Part shown: one piece after another, positions 43,310-51,829 of the stretch
Numbering within the stretch: the stretch's first letter is position 1
Layout of the letters: the number at the start of each line of letters is the position of its first letter
Origin: Olleya sp. Hel_I_94
GTDB taxonomy: Bacteria > Bacteroidota > Bacteroidia > Flavobacteriales > Flavobacteriaceae
Assembly (NCBI RefSeq): GCF_007827365.1
Contig: NZ_VISI01000002.1
Location: 563,001 to 627,000 of the forward strand
Direction: 5' to 3'
Length of the DNA: 64,000 nucleotides
Position numbers and translations under genes: made by a program
The notes under the pieces: model-generated
Databases searched by the model: none
Told to the model about the DNA's origin: nothing
The model's input: only the letters and a program-made list of their open reading frames with translations

Positions 43310-44863
43310 ATGAACAATATAAATATTCTTTGGGTTGATGACGAAATAGATCTATTAAAGCCTCATATCATCTTTTTAGAACAAAAAAACTATAAAGTAA
43401 CCACTTGTAATAGCGGAACAGAAGCTTTAGAAATTTTAGAGGAGAAAAAATTTGATATTGTTTTTTTAGACGAAAACATGCCTGGATTAAGTGGTTTAGA
43501 AACTTTAAACGAAATTAAAGAAAAACAAGACACACTTCCTGTAGTGATGATTACTAAAAGTGAAGAAGAATATATTATGGAAGAGGCTATTGGTAATAAA
43601 ATTGCCGATTACCTTATAAAGCCAGTAAATCCAAACCAAATACTACTTAGTTTAAAGAAAAACTTAGATCATTCTAGATTGGTGTCTGAAAAGACAACCT
43701 CTAATTATCAACAAGAATTCAGAAAAATTGCGATGGATATGTCCATGGTTAATAGTTATGAAGAATGGGTAGATCTTTACAAAAAGCTAATTTATTGGGA
43801 AATTCAATTAGAAGACATTGAAGACCCTAGTATGTTTGAAATTTTAGAGTCTCAAAAAAACGAAGCTAACACACAGTTTGGTAAATTTATTGACAAAAAT
43901 TACCCTTCATGGTTTGAGCCTAACACTGATGCTCCAATTTTATCACATACCTTATTTAGAGAAAAAATTGCGCCAGAACTAAGCAAAGAGCAACCAACCT
44001 TATTAGTAGTCGTTGATAATTTAAGATACGACCAATGGAAAGCGTTTGAACCTTTTGTAAACAACCACTACAAAAAGCAAAAAGAAGAAGCCTTTTATAG
44101 CATCTTACCTACAGCCACTCAATACGCCAGAAATGCTATTTTCTCTGGGTTGATGCCAAGTGACATGGAAAAACTACATCCAGAATATTGGAAAAACGAT
44201 ACAGATGAAGGTGGTAAAAACTTACATGAAGCTGACTTTTTAAATGCCCAAATGAAGCGTTTAGGACTTACAAACCTTAAACATGAATATTATAAGATTA
44301 CCAATCTTGCGTCTGGAAAAAAACTAGCAGATAACTTTAAAGGTCTTAAAGAAAACGATTTAACTGTTGTGGTTTATAACTTTGTAGATATGCTTTCGCA
44401 CTCTAAAACAGAAATGGATGTCGTCAAAGAATTAGCCTCTAACGATAAAGCTTATAGAAGTTTAACTCAAAGTTGGTTTAAAAACTCACCTTTATTAGAA
44501 ATGATACAGCAAGCCCAACACATGGGATTTAAACTTATAATTACAACAGATCACGGAACCATAAATGTTAAAAACCCATCAAAAGTTATTGGAGACAGAG
44601 ACACAAGTTTAAACTTACGCTACAAAACAGGTCGTAGTTTAAGCTACGAAAACAAAGACGTCCTAGCTGCTAAAGATCCAAAAACAATCCATTTGCCTTC
44701 TATTAATATGAATAGCTCATTTATATTTGCAAAAAGTGATTTATTTTTTGCTTACCCAAATAACTACAATCATTATGTAAGTTACTACAGAAACACTTAC
44801 CAACATGGTGGTGTATCTTTAGAAGAAATGATTATACCTTTTGTAGTATTAAGTCCTAAATAA
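43310..44863 (+). CDS. porX: PorX, response regulator with PglZ-type phosphatase domain
   Basis: A 517-aa protein. The N-terminal receiver domain (about 1-125) has Asp10/Asp11, the phosphoacceptor Asp54 in VFLDENMPG and the conserved Lys104. A helical linker and a C-terminal PglZ/alkaline-phosphatase-like domain (about 200-510) follow, with VVVDNLRYDQWKAFE and IITTDHGTINV as metal-site segments. PorX is the regulator of the type IX secretion system with the histidine kinase PorY. It is divergent from the HD gene and followed by tsaE. Its presence indicates a type IX secretion system in this organism. Confidence 0.94.
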   Translation: MNNINILWVDDEIDLLKPHIIFLEQKNYKVTTCNSGTEALEILEEKKFDIVFLDENMPGLSGLETLNEIKEKQDTLPVVMITKSEEEYIMEEAIGNKIADYLIKPVNPNQILLSLKKNLDHSRLVSEKTTSNYQQEFRKIAMDMSMVNSYEEWVDLYKKLIYWEIQLEDIEDPSMFEILESQKNEANTQFGKFIDKNYPSWFEPNTDAPILSHTLFREKIAPELSKEQPTLLVVVDNLRYDQWKAFEPFVNNHYKKQKEEAFYSILPTATQYARNAIFSGLMPSDMEKLHPEYWKNDTDEGGKNLHEADFLNAQMKRLGLTNLKHEYYKITNLASGKKLADNFKGLKENDLTVVVYNFVDMLSHSKTEMDVVKELASNDKAYRSLTQSWFKNSPLLEMIQQAQHMGFKLIITTDHGTINVKNPSKVIGDRDTSLNLRYKTGRSLSYENKDVLAAKDPKTIHLPSINMNSSFIFAKSDLFFAYPNNYNHYVSYYRNTYQHGGVSLEEMIIPFVVLSPK

Positions 44864-44865
44864 TA

Positions 44866-44873
44866 TATTTTTG
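44866..44873 (+). promoter_or_regulatory. -7 promoter box of tsaE
   Basis: TATTTTTG matches TAnnTTTG exactly and lies 17 bases before the tsaE GTG, just after the porX stop. Confidence 0.4.
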
Positions 44874-44890
44874 CAAAAAAAAAGTTTAAA

Positions 44891-45304
44891 GTGACTATAC
44901 AATATAATATAGAACAAGTAGAAACAGTTGCAAAACAAGTCTTAGAAGCAGCAACCTCTAAAATAATATTGTTTGAAGGTGACATGGGTGTTGGTAAAAC
45001 AACATTAATAAAAACACTTGTAAGCTTATTGGGTAGCGACGACCTAGTTAGCAGCCCAACGTTTTCATTAGTTAATGAGTATAAAGGTTTAAATGATAAC
45101 ATCTTTCATTTTGACCTTTATCGTGTTGAGGATGAAGAAGAGTTATACAACTTTGGTATAGAAACTTATATATACTCAGATCATTACATTTTTGTAGAAT
45201 GGCCAAATCTTCTAAAACCCTTGCTACAAGACCAGTTTACCACCATTCAAATTGTATTGTCAGAAAATACGACTCGCGAGCTCACGCTAACCAATAATGA
45301 TTAA
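44891..45304 (+). CDS. tsaE: tRNA threonylcarbamoyladenosine biosynthesis ATPase
   Basis: A 137-aa P-loop protein. The Walker A is EGDMGVGKTTLI (30-40); the SPTFSLVNEYKG segment and FHFDLYRVEDEEELYNFG are family landmarks. With TsaB and TsaD it makes the t6A modification at position 37 of tRNAs. The start codon is GTG at 44891. It follows porX by 27 bases. Confidence 0.94.
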   Translation: MTIQYNIEQVETVAKQVLEAATSKIILFEGDMGVGKTTLIKTLVSLLGSDDLVSSPTFSLVNEYKGLNDNIFHFDLYRVEDEEELYNFGIETYIYSDHYIFVEWPNLLKPLLQDQFTTIQIVLSENTTRELTLTNND

Positions 45305-45387
45305 AAAAATCTCTTTTTTCTTTCAATAAATAGTGTATTTTTGACCAAGTGTGGTTTAAACCACAACAAGAAATTAAAAAAAGCTTG

Positions 45388-45402
45388 ATTTTAACATAAT
45401 TT
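45388..45402. repeat. 15-base upstream motif, copy A
   Basis: ATTTTAACATAATTT, identical to a 15-base motif at 63263-63277. Copy A is 71 bases before a small secreted-peptide gene; copy B is 29 bases before a TonB-receptor gene. TATTTTTG boxes at 45336-45343 and 45415-45422 are candidate -7 elements nearby. Confidence 0.4.
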
Positions 45403-45473
45403 TAACATTTGGCCTATTTTTGATTAGAGATTTTATATACTTTAGAGGTATAATTAATTAAATCCCTAACAAA

Positions 45474-45617
45474 ATGAAAACTAAAAAGTACGTAATAGCA
45501 TTAGCTATTTTTGGTGGTGTATTATTCACTGCACAAGCAACAAATCTTATTGATTTAAATGGACAACAAACAACAGAAATCGACGGAAGAAAAATCAAAA
45601 TCCCACCAGCAGGTTAA
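45474..45617 (+). CDS. Small secreted peptide (47 aa)
   Basis: Begins MKTKKYVIALAIFGGVLFTA, a clear signal peptide with likely cleavage near QAT (residues 21-23), and ends EIDGRKIKIPPAG. The mature peptide is about 25 residues and has both acidic and basic patches. The last 59 bases overlap the start of the membrane-protein gene in another frame. I do not recognise the family. It has a good start (ATG after AATCCCTAACAAA) and a noncoding upstream region of 169 bases with candidate promoters, so it is probably a real gene. Confidence 0.6.
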   Translation: MKTKKYVIALAIFGGVLFTAQATNLIDLNGQQTTEIDGRKIKIPPAG

Positions 45618-46104
45618 TAGAAAAATAATAATTTCAGGTTCGATTATAGCAACATTCATTGCTTTAACTCCTTATCTGTTTTACATTTATGAAAGTGTTC
45701 CAGACCAACAAGTTTGGGACACTTTTTTTTACAAATTTAATAGTGTAGTTTACGAAAATGTTCAAATTGTTGTTTGGACAATAACAGGTAAGTTAATTCC
45801 ATTACTACTGCTATTTATTTGGTTCTTTACCTGTCGACACTGGTGGTATCATGCATTATTAGTACCAATTATGATGTATAGTTATCAATTAATACATTTT
45901 GCCTTAAATAACACATATTATTTTGATGAATTTAATTTAATTCATATGCTACCATTTATGGCAATAATTATTCCATCAATATATTTAGTTAGAGCTAGAA
46001 TATTTAATAGATTAAATACGGTTGACAAAACAATACAAGACCTAGAAGACGAATTAACATTTAAACCAAAAACGTTTTGGGGAAAGATTAAACAATATTT
46101 TTAA
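45559..46104 (+). CDS. Multi-pass membrane protein of unknown function
   Basis: A 181-aa protein. It has a basic N-terminal stretch (to about residue 24), four hydrophobic segments (about 24-46, 68-92, 95-115 and 130-147) and a C-terminal cytoplasmic tail rich in Glu and Lys that ends KPKTFWGKIKQYF. The ATG at 45559 is the only usable start before the first helix, and lies inside the preceding small-peptide gene in a different frame, an overlap of 59 bases. The tail is shared with the 47-aa product of 46141-46284. I know no function for it. Confidence 0.65.
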   Translation: MDNKQQKSTEEKSKSHQQVNRKIIISGSIIATFIALTPYLFYIYESVPDQQVWDTFFYKFNSVVYENVQIVVWTITGKLIPLLLLFIWFFTCRHWWYHALLVPIMMYSYQLIHFALNNTYYFDEFNLIHMLPFMAIIIPSIYLVRARIFNRLNTVDKTIQDLEDELTFKPKTFWGKIKQYF

Positions 46105-46140
46105 TACCACCCTAAAAACCCCCATACTACCCTACTTAAA

Positions 46141-46284
46141 ATGCTTAAAACCTACTATATTATTAATAGTTTTGTTCAAAATTTATTTAACAATGCTAAG
46201 GCTAATAAAACCTTAGAAGAACAAGAAGAAGAGCTTTTTAAAAAGCCTACAACCTTTTGGGAAAAAATAAGACTTTATTTTTAA
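46141..46284 (+). CDS. 47-aa peptide sharing the tail of the preceding protein
   Basis: A short ORF beginning MLKTYYIINSFVQNLF and ending EEELFKKPTTFWEKIRLYF. The last 25 residues align without gaps with the end of the 181-aa membrane protein encoded 36 bases upstream; K-P-x-T-F-W-x-K-I-x-x-Y-F is common to both. Its N-terminal part may be an amphipathic helix. Either it is a tandem duplicate of the tail piece, or it is a small protein that uses the same binding partner. It is too short for routine gene callers, but the protein-level conservation supports translation. Confidence 0.6.
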   Translation: MLKTYYIINSFVQNLFNNAKANKTLEEQEEELFKKPTTFWEKIRLYF

Positions 46285-46338
46285 TGCTTTAATTACAATA
46301 ATTTGTAATTTGTTTCAGTTTTAAAAACCACATTAATA

Positions 46339-47538
46339 ATGTCTAAACCACTGTCTCCATTTTCAAAAGCAGAATTATTACCTCAAGAGGAAACTTTAGA
46401 AATTTTTAAACACAAAAGCAGTTTATTTATTGGTATTCCTAAAGAAACTGCATTTCAAGAAAAACGTGTTTGCCTTACTCCTGACGCTGTATCAGCAATT
46501 GTTAGTAATGGTCATCGTGTTTTAATTGAGTCTGAAGCTGGTAAAGGCTCTAATTTTAGCGATAAAGATTATAGCGAAGCTGGAGCTGAAGTCACAAAAG
46601 ATACTGCAAAAGTGTATTCTTGCCCAATGATTTTAAAAGTAGAACCACCTACTTTAGACGAATTAGAATTAATTAATCCTCAAACCACCTTAATCTCTGC
46701 TTTACAGATTAAGACACAATCTAAAAAATATTTTGAAAAACTAGCTGCAAAACGAATCACTGCTTTAGCTTTTGAATTTATTCGTGATGCGGATGGTGCA
46801 TATCCTGCGGTTAGAGCTTTAAGCGAAATTGCTGGAACTGCTTCCGTACTGATTGCTGCGGAGTTATTGAGTAATTCTAGTAATGGTAATGGTTTAATGT
46901 TTGGAAATATTAGTGGTGTTCCTCCTGTAGAAGTGGTTATTCTAGGTGCTGGAACCGTTGGCGAGTTTGCTGCCAGAAGCGCTGTTGGACTTGGTGCTAA
47001 TGTTAAGGTTTTTGACAATTCTATTACAAAATTACGTTGTTTACAAGCTAATCTTGGACGCACATTGTACACATCCACAATTCAACCTAAATATTTAAGT
47101 AAAGCCTTAAAACGCTGTGACGTAGTCATTGGAGCTGTAAGAGGAAAAGATAGAGCACCAATTATTGTGTCTGAAACCATGGTGGAAAGCATGAAAAAAG
47201 GATCCGTAATTATTGATGTAAGCATTGATATGGGAGGCTGTTTTGAAACTAGCGAAATTACGACACATAATAACCCAACCTATATTAAAAATGGCGTAAT
47301 CCACTATTGCGTACCAAATATTCCTGCTCGCTACTCTAGAACCGCTTCTGCTTCTATTAGTAATATTTTTACGCCTTATTTATTAGAAATTGCAGATAAT
47401 GGAGGTTTAGAACACGCTATTAGATTTGATAAAGGTTTAAAAAATGGATTGTATTATTATCACGGAATTTTAACAAGTCGTGCAGTTGGCGAATGGTTTG
47501 ACTTAAATCATAGTGATATAAACCTATTAATATTCTAA
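46339..47538 (+). CDS. ald: Alanine dehydrogenase
   Basis: A 399-aa NAD-dependent enzyme that interconverts alanine and pyruvate plus ammonia. The start region GIPKETAFQEKRVCLTPDAV carries the pyruvate-binding residues. The NAD-binding glycine motif is VVILGAGTVGEFAARS (Gly203-Gly208), and IIDVSIDMGGCFETS is typical. It follows the small tail-peptide gene by 54 bases and precedes a small unknown gene by 22 bases. It may supply pyruvate or recycle ammonia. Confidence 0.94.
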   Translation: MSKPLSPFSKAELLPQEETLEIFKHKSSLFIGIPKETAFQEKRVCLTPDAVSAIVSNGHRVLIESEAGKGSNFSDKDYSEAGAEVTKDTAKVYSCPMILKVEPPTLDELELINPQTTLISALQIKTQSKKYFEKLAAKRITALAFEFIRDADGAYPAVRALSEIAGTASVLIAAELLSNSSNGNGLMFGNISGVPPVEVVILGAGTVGEFAARSAVGLGANVKVFDNSITKLRCLQANLGRTLYTSTIQPKYLSKALKRCDVVIGAVRGKDRAPIIVSETMVESMKKGSVIIDVSIDMGGCFETSEITTHNNPTYIKNGVIHYCVPNIPARYSRTASASISNIFTPYLLEIADNGGLEHAIRFDKGLKNGLYYYHGILTSRAVGEWFDLNHSDINLLIF

Positions 47539-47560
47539 ATTTGCAATTCAATTTATTAGA

Positions 47561-47944
47561 ATGAAAATATTACACAGAATTGGTTACTATTTAGGTGGAT
47601 TCTCTATTGGTTTAGTTTTATTAGCTTTTTTCTTAAACGGAAGAGGTGTCTCTTGCGAGTATAATTATGGTCCAGAAGGAAGAGTCTTAAAGAATATACG
47701 TACAAAAACACTACACTTCTCTGCAGACAGTCAAGCACTTTTAGACACAAAAGCTATTGACACCTCTGCAATAAGTTACATCCTTAAAAAAGGAGATGTA
47801 GATTTTTCTAAAAGTGAACCTAGAAAAGAACCTTGTGGTATGTATTTTATTTATGGTGAAACTAAAGACAGTAAAAACTACGAATTTTATATAGAAAACT
47901 GTGATAGCATTGCAACCTTGCAAACTATAAAAGTTCTAGATTAA
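47561..47944 (+). CDS. DUF4258-like small protein
   Basis: A 127-aa protein with one N-terminal hydrophobic segment (about 5-25; IGYYLGGFSIGLVLLAFFL) and a small soluble part with four cysteines (Cys32, Cys92 and one near 118, among others) and CGMYFIYGE. It resembles DUF4258-type proteins found next to alanine dehydrogenase in Flavobacteria, a tentative match. The stop codon overlaps that of the convergent proline dehydrogenase gene by 4 bases. It is probably co-transcribed with ald. Confidence 0.55.
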   Translation: MKILHRIGYYLGGFSIGLVLLAFFLNGRGVSCEYNYGPEGRVLKNIRTKTLHFSADSQALLDTKAIDTSAISYILKKGDVDFSKSEPRKEPCGMYFIYGETKDSKNYEFYIENCDSIATLQTIKVLD

Positions 47945-49116
47945 TTAGATTTTCGTCTTTTACGCTCCTTTTTTAATAAAGTAAGCTCTCGTCCTGTTTG
48001 TCCAGCAACAGATGTGTTTTCTTCTGCACGTCTAATTAGGTATGGCATCACGTCTTTAACTGGTCCAAAAGGCAAATATTTTGCAACATTATAACCATGC
48101 GCAGCTAGATTAAAGCTAATATGATCGCTCATACCATATAATTGACCAAACCAAACACGATTATCATCTTTACTTATTCCTAATTCTGTCATTAGTTTTA
48201 AGGCTAATAAAGAGCTTTCTTCGTTGTGTGTACCAATAAATATTGAGATTGTATTTAAATTATTTAAAATATACAATAAGCAATCATTAAAGTTTCTGTC
48301 GGTCGTGATTTTGTCTTTACAAATCGGTGATTCATAACCTTTATCATTAGCACGTTCACGCTCTTTCTCCATGTAAGCACCTCTAACAATCTTATAACCT
48401 AAAGTATAACCTTCAGATTTAGCACGCTCATGCGATACTTTTAAAAAGGCTAAACGATCGTGTCTATACGTTTGTAAGGTATTATAAACAATAGGTTTAT
48501 CTGTATTATAAACCTTCATCATTTCTACCGCTAAATCATCTGCAGCGTCTTGCATCCAACTTTCTTCGCCATCAATCAAAACTTCAACATCTCTTTCTTT
48601 TGCTATTTTACAAATGGCGTGATATCTAGCCACTACTCTATCCCATTCTTGCTGCTCAGCATCAGTAAAAGCTTTTCTTTCTCCTTTTTTCTGAAACAAA
48701 AATAAACGACCTAAACCTGTTGGTTTAAAGACTACAATTGGCATAGCGTCTTTCTTATCGCTAAACTCGACAAGCTTCATTATTTTTTCTTTAGCAGAAT
48801 CAAATTGATTTTCGACAGCTTTACCTTCAACAGAATAATCTAAAACCGAACAAACACCTGCAGTATACATTTTATCAATAACTGGCAAACAGTCTTGTTC
48901 ATTTATTCCACCACAAAAATGATCAAAAACAGTCGCTCTAATCAAGCCTTCTACAGGTAAATGTGCTTTTAAAGCAAAATTTGTAGCTGCTGTACCTATT
49001 CTAACTAAGGGTTGATTAGATATCATTTTAAACAAAAAGTAAGCACGATCTAACTCAGTATTGCTTTTAAGCTTGAATGCAACTTCAGTGTTTTCAAAAA
49101 TAGTGTTGTCCAACAT
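47941..49116 (-). CDS. Proline dehydrogenase
   Basis: A 391-aa FAD-dependent PRODH barrel that oxidises proline to pyrroline-5-carboxylate. It has DYSVEGKAVENQ, KPTGLGRLFLFQKK and the C-terminal family landmark YLPFGPVKDVMPYLIRRAEEN with the Arg pair that binds substrate carboxylate. It is monofunctional, lacking the P5C dehydrogenase domain. A -7 box at 49139-49146 supports its own promoter. The aldehyde dehydrogenase partner is not in the window. Confidence 0.95.
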   Translation of the reverse strand: MLDNTIFENTEVAFKLKSNTELDRAYFLFKMISNQPLVRIGTAATNFALKAHLPVEGLIRATVFDHFCGGINEQDCLPVIDKMYTAGVCSVLDYSVEGKAVENQFDSAKEKIMKLVEFSDKKDAMPIVVFKPTGLGRLFLFQKKGERKAFTDAEQQEWDRVVARYHAICKIAKERDVEVLIDGEESWMQDAADDLAVEMMKVYNTDKPIVYNTLQTYRHDRLAFLKVSHERAKSEGYTLGYKIVRGAYMEKERERANDKGYESPICKDKITTDRNFNDCLLYILNNLNTISIFIGTHNEESSLLALKLMTELGISKDDNRVWFGQLYGMSDHISFNLAAHGYNVAKYLPFGPVKDVMPYLIRRAEENTSVAGQTGRELTLLKKERKRRKSN

Positions 49117-49138
49117 AATAATTTTAATTTTGACAGCA

Positions 49139-49146
49139 CAAATATA
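49139..49146 (-). promoter_or_regulatory. -7 promoter box of proline dehydrogenase
   Basis: Minus-strand TATATTTG matches TAnnTTTG exactly, 22 bases before the ATG. It lies in a 94-base gap shared with the divergent aroB. Confidence 0.45.
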
Positions 49147-49210
49147 CTACTCATTAGTCTTATTTTTTAAAAAAACTATTAATTTTACCCATTAACGTTT
49201 TTACGCATTT

Positions 49211-50275
49211 ATGACTCCTATTAAAACCCAAGATTACAGCATACAATTTAATCAAAATAGCTACTCTGCATTAAATACTTACATCTCTGAAAATACGTTT
49301 TCAAATATTTTTATTTTAGTAGACAGCAATACGTCAACCCTTTGCTTACCTAAGTTGTTATCAGAATTAACAACAGATTTGACTATTGAAATAATTGAAA
49401 TTGAAGCTGGCGAAAAACATAAAAACATCGAAACTTGTTTGGGTGTTTGGCAAACGTTATCCGAGTTAAGCGCAGACCGAAAATCTTTTATGATTAATTT
49501 AGGAGGAGGTGTTGTTACGGATTTAGGTGGTTTTGTGGCGTGTACTTATCAAAGAGGTATACAATTTGTAAATATTCCGACCACACTTTTATCTATGGTT
49601 GATGCGTCAATTGGAGGTAAAAATGGCGTAGACTTAGACCACATAAAAAATCAAATAGGCATCATTAAAACACCTAATATGGTGTTAATCGATACTAGTT
49701 ACCTTTCTACTTTATCAAGCAGAGAAATGCGTTCTGGTTTAGCAGAAATGCTTAAACATGGATTAATACACAATGAATTATATTACAATAAGTTAACAGC
49801 CTTATCTAAATTAACACTTGAAGATTTGGATCAGCTAATTTATGACTCTGTTTTGATTAAAAAAGCAATTGTAGAACAAGATCCAACCGAGCAAAATCTT
49901 AGAAAATCTTTAAATTTTGGACATACACTAGGTCATGCAATTGAGTCGTTTTATTTAAACCATGAGACTAAAGCTTTACTGCATGGAGAAGCCATAGCGA
50001 TAGGTATGATTTTGGAAGTTTACTTATCTTCTAAACTAATTAACTTTCCTGAAGAAAAGGTTATCGACATTAAAAACAGTTTAATAAAGATATATGACAA
50101 AGTAGATATTCCAACAGAAGATCTCGAGGCTATTATTGATTTAATGAAGTTTGACAAGAAAAACGAAAAAGGTAATATCAATTTTGTATTATTAGAAGCT
50201 ATTGGGCAACCAAAAATCAATTGCATAGTAGATAATGACTTGATAATCAATTCTTTTAAATTTTACAACGAATAA
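49211..50275 (+). CDS. aroB: 3-dehydroquinate synthase
   Basis: A 354-aa NAD/zinc enzyme for the second shikimate step. Landmarks are EAGEKHKNIETC, the nucleotide-binding GGGVVTDLGGFVA and the zinc-site residues in LRKSLNFGHTLGHAIES. It is divergent from the proline dehydrogenase gene and followed by a small unknown gene 86 bases on. No other aro gene is near, which is usual in Flavobacteria. Confidence 0.95.
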   Translation: MTPIKTQDYSIQFNQNSYSALNTYISENTFSNIFILVDSNTSTLCLPKLLSELTTDLTIEIIEIEAGEKHKNIETCLGVWQTLSELSADRKSFMINLGGGVVTDLGGFVACTYQRGIQFVNIPTTLLSMVDASIGGKNGVDLDHIKNQIGIIKTPNMVLIDTSYLSTLSSREMRSGLAEMLKHGLIHNELYYNKLTALSKLTLEDLDQLIYDSVLIKKAIVEQDPTEQNLRKSLNFGHTLGHAIESFYLNHETKALLHGEAIAIGMILEVYLSSKLINFPEEKVIDIKNSLIKIYDKVDIPTEDLEAIIDLMKFDKKNEKGNINFVLLEAIGQPKINCIVDNDLIINSFKFYNE

Positions 50276-50361
50276 TACGTTTGCATTAAAATAATTTGTA
50301 ATTTTAGTTAATTGCTATGTTACAGAACTATTCTAACCAGTTTAATTTAAAATATATTGGT

Positions 50362-50676
50362 ATGCGAAAAGTTATTGTAGATTATAAAAAATTAACACCT
50401 GAGGTACTAAATTTACTCACTCAAAAGTTTCCGGATGGTTATGGCGATAAAGATATTATCACCTTTGACAATCATAACAATGAAACTATTGAAGCTGTTG
50501 AAGTCCAAACTAAAGATACGATCTATTTAGTCAAGGTTAGCTGTAAATTACATTACACGATGACCAATTTTGATTCTGAAATTAACTTAGAAACAAATAG
50601 CGATGGTCATGTTGTTGTAGATTTTAACCAAAAACAACTTGACAGCAATTTGATTTTATCTGATGAAGAAGAATAA
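50362..50676 (+). CDS. Small acidic protein of unknown function
   Basis: A protein of about 104 aa when started at the ATG at 50362 (MRKVIVDYKKLTPEVLNLL). An in-frame ATG at 50317 would add 15 residues, but the MRKV start fits my recollection of flavobacterial relatives better. The relatives are sometimes labelled DNA primase without support. It is soluble, acidic and ends DSNLILSDEEE. The middle holds ETIEAVEVQTKDTIYLVKVS. No function can be assigned. It overlaps nothing, but lies 2 bases from the convergent DinB-like gene. Confidence 0.6.
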   Translation: MRKVIVDYKKLTPEVLNLLTQKFPDGYGDKDIITFDNHNNETIEAVEVQTKDTIYLVKVSCKLHYTMTNFDSEINLETNSDGHVVVDFNQKQLDSNLILSDEEE

Positions 50677-50678
50677 AG

Positions 50679-51194
50679 CTACAAATAACGCTCTTTAATA
50701 ATACGTATATGATGTTTTTCATGACCAATTATTAAAAAGCCTAATGCTCTAACAGATACATGTCCTGAGCCAGCTACACCTTTGGATAACAACGTTGTTT
50801 GACTAAAGCTATTATACAGCGCTATACTAGCCTGCCTAACACTTTTATACTCTTCTAACAAGCTATCAATAGTCCTATCATCTGCACCAGAATACTCCAC
50901 ATATTCATTTTCATCAAAGCCCGACAACACTGTTTTATCTTGTCTAGCAAAACGTAATGCTCTGTAACAAAATATACGCTCAGTATCAATTAAATGACAA
51001 ATAATCTCTTTAATAGTCCACTTACCTTCTGCATATCTATAACTTAATTTATCTTCATCAATAGATTGAAAAAAAAGAAGAGCTTCATCAAAACTAGATT
51101 GCAATCCTGGCAACAACTTAAGTCCATTAGCATTATCAATATACCCTTTAAAATAAGGAATATATTCCGTGTCATTTAAATCTGATATGGTCAT
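50679..51194 (-). CDS. DinB-like metal-dependent four-helix protein
   Basis: A 171-aa protein of the DinB/YfiT superfamily. The metal ligands appear as ICHLIDTERIF (first His) and IGHEKHHIRIIKE (second and third His). Such proteins bind a divalent metal and act as thiol or S-transferases or remain uncharacterised. YRALRFARQDKTVLSGFDENEY is a typical second block. It stands alone upstream of a terminator and near an Lrp gene. Confidence 0.85.
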   Translation of the reverse strand: MTISDLNDTEYIPYFKGYIDNANGLKLLPGLQSSFDEALLFFQSIDEDKLSYRYAEGKWTIKEIICHLIDTERIFCYRALRFARQDKTVLSGFDENEYVEYSGADDRTIDSLLEEYKSVRQASIALYNSFSQTTLLSKGVAGSGHVSVRALGFLIIGHEKHHIRIIKERYL

Positions 51195-51222
51195 AATTTT
51201 AAAATTTAATCTAAATAAACAA

Positions 51223-51248
51223 AAAACGCTTCAATATTGAAGCGTTTT
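51223..51248. terminator. Intrinsic terminator
   Basis: A 13-bp stem AAAACGCTTCAAT / ATTGAAGCGTTTT, with the loop formed at the central AATATT. It lies between the Lrp and DinB-like genes and reads well on the minus strand. Confidence 0.8.
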
Positions 51249-51276
51249 AAATTTTAATAAGTGTTTTTTTAATGCA

Positions 51277-51756
51277 TTACAATTCGTTAAAAATACTGTG
51301 CATTAAACGTTTTTTATCGTTAATGCTTTCTTCTAAAGATATCATTGTTTCTGTTCTGTAAACACCTTCTATGTCATCTAACATAAAGATTACATCCTTT
51401 GCATGCTCAGTGTTTCTAGCTCTAATTTTACAAAAGATATTAAATTTGCCTGTAGTAACATGCGCTACAGTCACAAAAGGAATTTCGTTTATACGCTCCA
51501 AAACAAAAGATGTTTTAGAAGTATTTTGTAAAAACACACCTACGTAAGCTATAAATGAATACCCTAATTTACGATAATCAAGCGTTAATGACGATCCTTT
51601 AATTATCCCTGCATCTTCCATCTTTTTCACTCTAACGTGAACTGTACCAGCTGAAATTAATAATTTTTTAGCTATATCTGTAAAAGGAACTCTTGTGTTT
51701 TCTATCAACATATCAAGAATCTGATGATCAATTTCGTCTAGTTTAAACTTTGCCAT
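51277..51756 (-). CDS. Lrp/AsnC-family transcriptional regulator
   Basis: A 159-aa protein with an N-terminal helix-turn-helix (KLDEIDHQILDMLIENTRVPFTDIAKKLLISAGTVHVRVKKMEDAG, landmarks DHQILDML and TVHVRVKKM) and a C-terminal ligand-binding RAM domain (FIAYVGVFLQNTSKTSFVLERI to the end). It forms octamers or dimers that sense amino acids. The target and effector are unknown; the unlinked proline and alanine genes nearby are only possible targets. Confidence 0.92.
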   Translation of the reverse strand: MAKFKLDEIDHQILDMLIENTRVPFTDIAKKLLISAGTVHVRVKKMEDAGIIKGSSLTLDYRKLGYSFIAYVGVFLQNTSKTSFVLERINEIPFVTVAHVTTGKFNIFCKIRARNTEHAKDVIFMLDDIEGVYRTETMISLEESINDKKRLMHSIFNEL

Positions 51757-51829
51757 TTTATGTTTTTATTAAATAATAGACAAAATTAAAACATTTTTAA
51801 TGAATTTTATACATTAAAATTGTAAATTT

